From Terfezia claveryi (taxonomy: Eukaryota; Ascomycota; Pezizomycetes; Pezizales; Pezizaceae), in assembly GCA_015179025.1 (NCBI GenBank), contig WHUX01000525.1, positions 1 through 20,883 of the forward strand: 20,883 nt of DNA, read 5' to 3'. The notes below the pieces were generated by a model. The model worked only from the letters and a program-made list of their open reading frames with translations, searched no databases and was not told the origin of the DNA. Of the stretch, positions 18,861 to 20,883 are shown in pieces. The translations under genes were made by a program, and so were the position numbers. Every line of letters begins with the position of its first letter. The first letter of the stretch is position 1.

Positions 18861-20795
18861 TTATAGTGTATCTTCCTCCATCTCAATATCCATATTCTCT
18901 GGAGCCCCAGGAGGCCAGGGCACCCCGACTTCCATTGGTGGATGGTTGCTCGGTGCCCGACCATCCTCCCTTCAGTCTCTGCTAACCCCTGCATAAGAAT
19001 CTTCCTACACTCCTGCCGATAAAATCTCTCAGCTGCGGCCCTCCTATTCCCAAATATATTCCGCATTCCCGCACTCTCGTACAAATCCTTGTTATGCCAA
19101 TTCATCCTCTCGCACATGAGATCGAACAACTTGATTGCTTGGTTATTGGTCATGGGACGGTGTGGGGAGTATTTATCTGGAATGGTGATTGGGTCAGGAA
19201 TAAATGGAGGCTCGCTGGACGATGACGAGCTCGAAGTTGGGGAGGATAATGCCAAAGCGTTGATATTATTATTCCTCATCGGAGGATGGGTTGGAGGGTT
19301 CTCAAGACCACCATCGTGGATAGCAGTATTCGAAGGCAACTCCTCGGATGGTGTGGATGGACTTACTCCGTGGCTAGGTGTGGGACTGGTTGATGCCAAA
19401 TAATTTGATAGCGCCAACCTAGGTTCCACCTTATACATATATGGTCTTTTTTGACCACTATCTCCAACATCAGTCTTACTGCTTGGAGTGCATGTTGGTA
19501 TGGTGGTTGAAGCCATCATAGCTCTTGCCTGCTTCCATCCCTTCTTAGGCCCTGGCTTCTTTTTCGTCTTGGTGCCCTGTGTCGATTCGGTTTCCTTTTT
19601 TTGATTCTTTTGCGGAAGCTAAATGGCAGGATTAGTGACTGTATATGAAAACACTTCTCAACAGTCATACCTTAGAGGATTTTATTTTCTTCTCTTCTAA
19701 TTGTATATCCTCTTCGGAACTGAGGATTGGTGGCGGTAGTGCGTAGGACAGCACCTTTCCACGACGCCTCTTCCTACTGGGGCTATTCTGAGGCGCACCG
19801 GTACGTATTAGCATCAAGCCTACCCTAACGAAAGAGTTATTGATACATACCGCTGCATCAAGACCATTTACCGTTGGGCTGTTGACGTCTACCGAAGCAT
19901 CCTTAGCTGCCTTGAGCTTAAGCTTTGGCGCAGGCATTTCATCCGAGTATTGTTTGATACCAAGGATAACCCCAGGTGTCTCAAAATTTCCGGTGTTTCC
20001 GTTAACCTTTCCCACAGCAGGAAAAAGATCCTCGAGATCCTCGGGTGCAGGCGTCAAAGAGCTCGAACGGTCTTGATCCACATCTAGCTTACTGACGTTG
20101 TCTTTGAGTTCGGACATCAAAACAGGAAATTTCCCACCAGTGAAAGGCCTTTGGCCATTGGCTATGGCTGGCTCGCTGGCTCTGTCGCCGGTCGATACTT
20201 CTCGCGATCCCTCTGAGTCTCCGATTTCGGGCTATTACTGACTGATAGGCCGTGCTCTCCACCTGCCGTGCTGTTATTCGAACTGGGGATCGTAGTGCTG
20301 TTATACTTTCTGGATGTAGAGTTGGGGTCCCTTGTTTGGCGTAGAGATGGACCATTAGCCAGTTCTCTATAGTTAACCTCCTTAACGGTGCTTCTAGCAG
20401 GCCGCTTTGGAGAAGTCTCTGCTACAGCAGGAGCCTGTTGACCACCTTCATCAAAAGTAAAAGCAGGAGCACGAGTGCCTACTGCAAGTGAAATTGACAT
20501 CGGATTTTTGTATGTATTGGCAGGGGTAGTATTGTCCATTTGTATAACTATTGGTAGTTCCAGGCCCAGAGGTGAGTATGAGTTCTGGAAATACGAGACT
20601 GGGTACAGAGCTGGACACGGATTCGGATGGTGTGAGGCTAGGTTCAGGTGTTGCTCCTGGTATTGAGGTGCGCAGAGATATGGGTTCTGAGAGCACGAGA
20701 GAGGTTGCTCAGGGTTCAGAATCAGGGAGAGCTATGTTTCTAGCCTTTAGTCATCGGAGAAGCAAGAAGATGTCAAGCAGCCTACTTACATCCAT
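18861..20795 (-). CDS. Unrecognised, probably nuclear protein with basic/AT-hook-like motifs (four exons, two apparent frameshifts)
   Basis: Exons: 20790-20795, 19851-20731, 19671-19787 and 18861-19618. The introns (58, 63 and 52 nt) start GTAAGT, GTATGT and GTATGA, with branch sites GACTAAA, TGCTAAT and CACTAAT. The start is an ATG two codons before the first donor; exon 2 is open in the matching frame (MD-LSLILNPEQPLSCSQNPY). The N-terminal half is Pro/Ser/Gln-rich and disordered. Basic clusters are SPSRKRRRGK (about 298-307) and KKKPGPKKGWK (about 354-364, AT-hook-like). A more conserved-looking block starts NNQAIKLFDLMCERMNWHNK (about 493) and runs to FYRQECRKIL. The frame slips by one missing base at 20170-20235 and at 18964-18973; counted back, exons total 1764 nt, 587 residues, ending NMDIEMEEDTL. 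Low-complexity, basic and acidic segments suggest a chromatin or transcription protein, but I do not recognise the family. Confidence 0.72.
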
Positions 20796-20883
20796 ATCTT
20801 TTCATAGAGTTTGAACTGTAGCTTAACTAAGCCAAAGTCTTCGACCTATAGACTCGAAACTGTAAATTTTGGAGATTCTGGAG
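20796..20883. promoter_or_regulatory. Upstream region of the right-hand gene
   Basis: The 88 bases to the window edge should hold the 5' UTR of the minus-strand gene starting at 20795. The start context on the minus strand is AAAGATATGG, with A/G at -3, acceptable for a fungal start. No clear promoter element is seen. Confidence 0.35.

Overview
The window looks like a piece of a filamentous ascomycete (Pezizomycotina) nuclear genome. The genes have short GT-AG introns of 52-63 nt with CTAAC/CTAAT-like branch sites. Two proteins are recognisable eukaryotic housekeeping factors, and long gene-poor stretches between genes hold decayed retrotransposon pieces and miniature inverted-repeat elements. 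I cannot name the species.

Layout. (i) 2-663, + strand: 3' end of an unrecognised gene with one intron. (ii) 664-10105: about 9.4 kb without a convincing host gene. It holds a 514-bp inverted-repeat element flanked by TA (4250-4763), the 3' end of a LINE (minus strand, 5564-5835) lying back to back with the end of a Ty3/gypsy-type integrase (plus strand, about 5850-6181), a strongly purine-rich tract, and an 85-bp element with 11-bp inverted ends and a perfect 9-bp target duplication (6691-6775). (iii) 10106-14243: a divergent housekeeping pair, eIF3f (minus, three exons) and UTP25 (plus, two exons), sharing a promoter of about 460 bp. One acts in translation initiation and the other in 40S ribosome assembly. 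Both carry Gly-Arg-rich tails, at opposite ends. (iv) 14244-18860: gene-free, AT-rich, with two copia-type gag fragments in tail-to-tail orientation. (v) 18861-20795, minus strand: a four-exon gene for an unrecognised, probably nuclear protein with basic/AT-hook-like segments.

Three points deserve attention. First, UTP25 and the right-hand gene each need two single-base shifts, all four equivalent to one missing base, to read through. Splice sites are intact and the summed exon lengths become multiples of three once the bases are counted back, which suggests consensus errors rather than pseudogenes. Second, two non-autonomous inverted-repeat elements have clean insertion signatures. Third, a 13-bp motif, AGTTCAGGGTAAC, recurs in exact or near form at seven gene-free places on both strands and is not explained by any feature I can name.

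I found no tRNA, rRNA, CRISPR or biosynthetic cluster.
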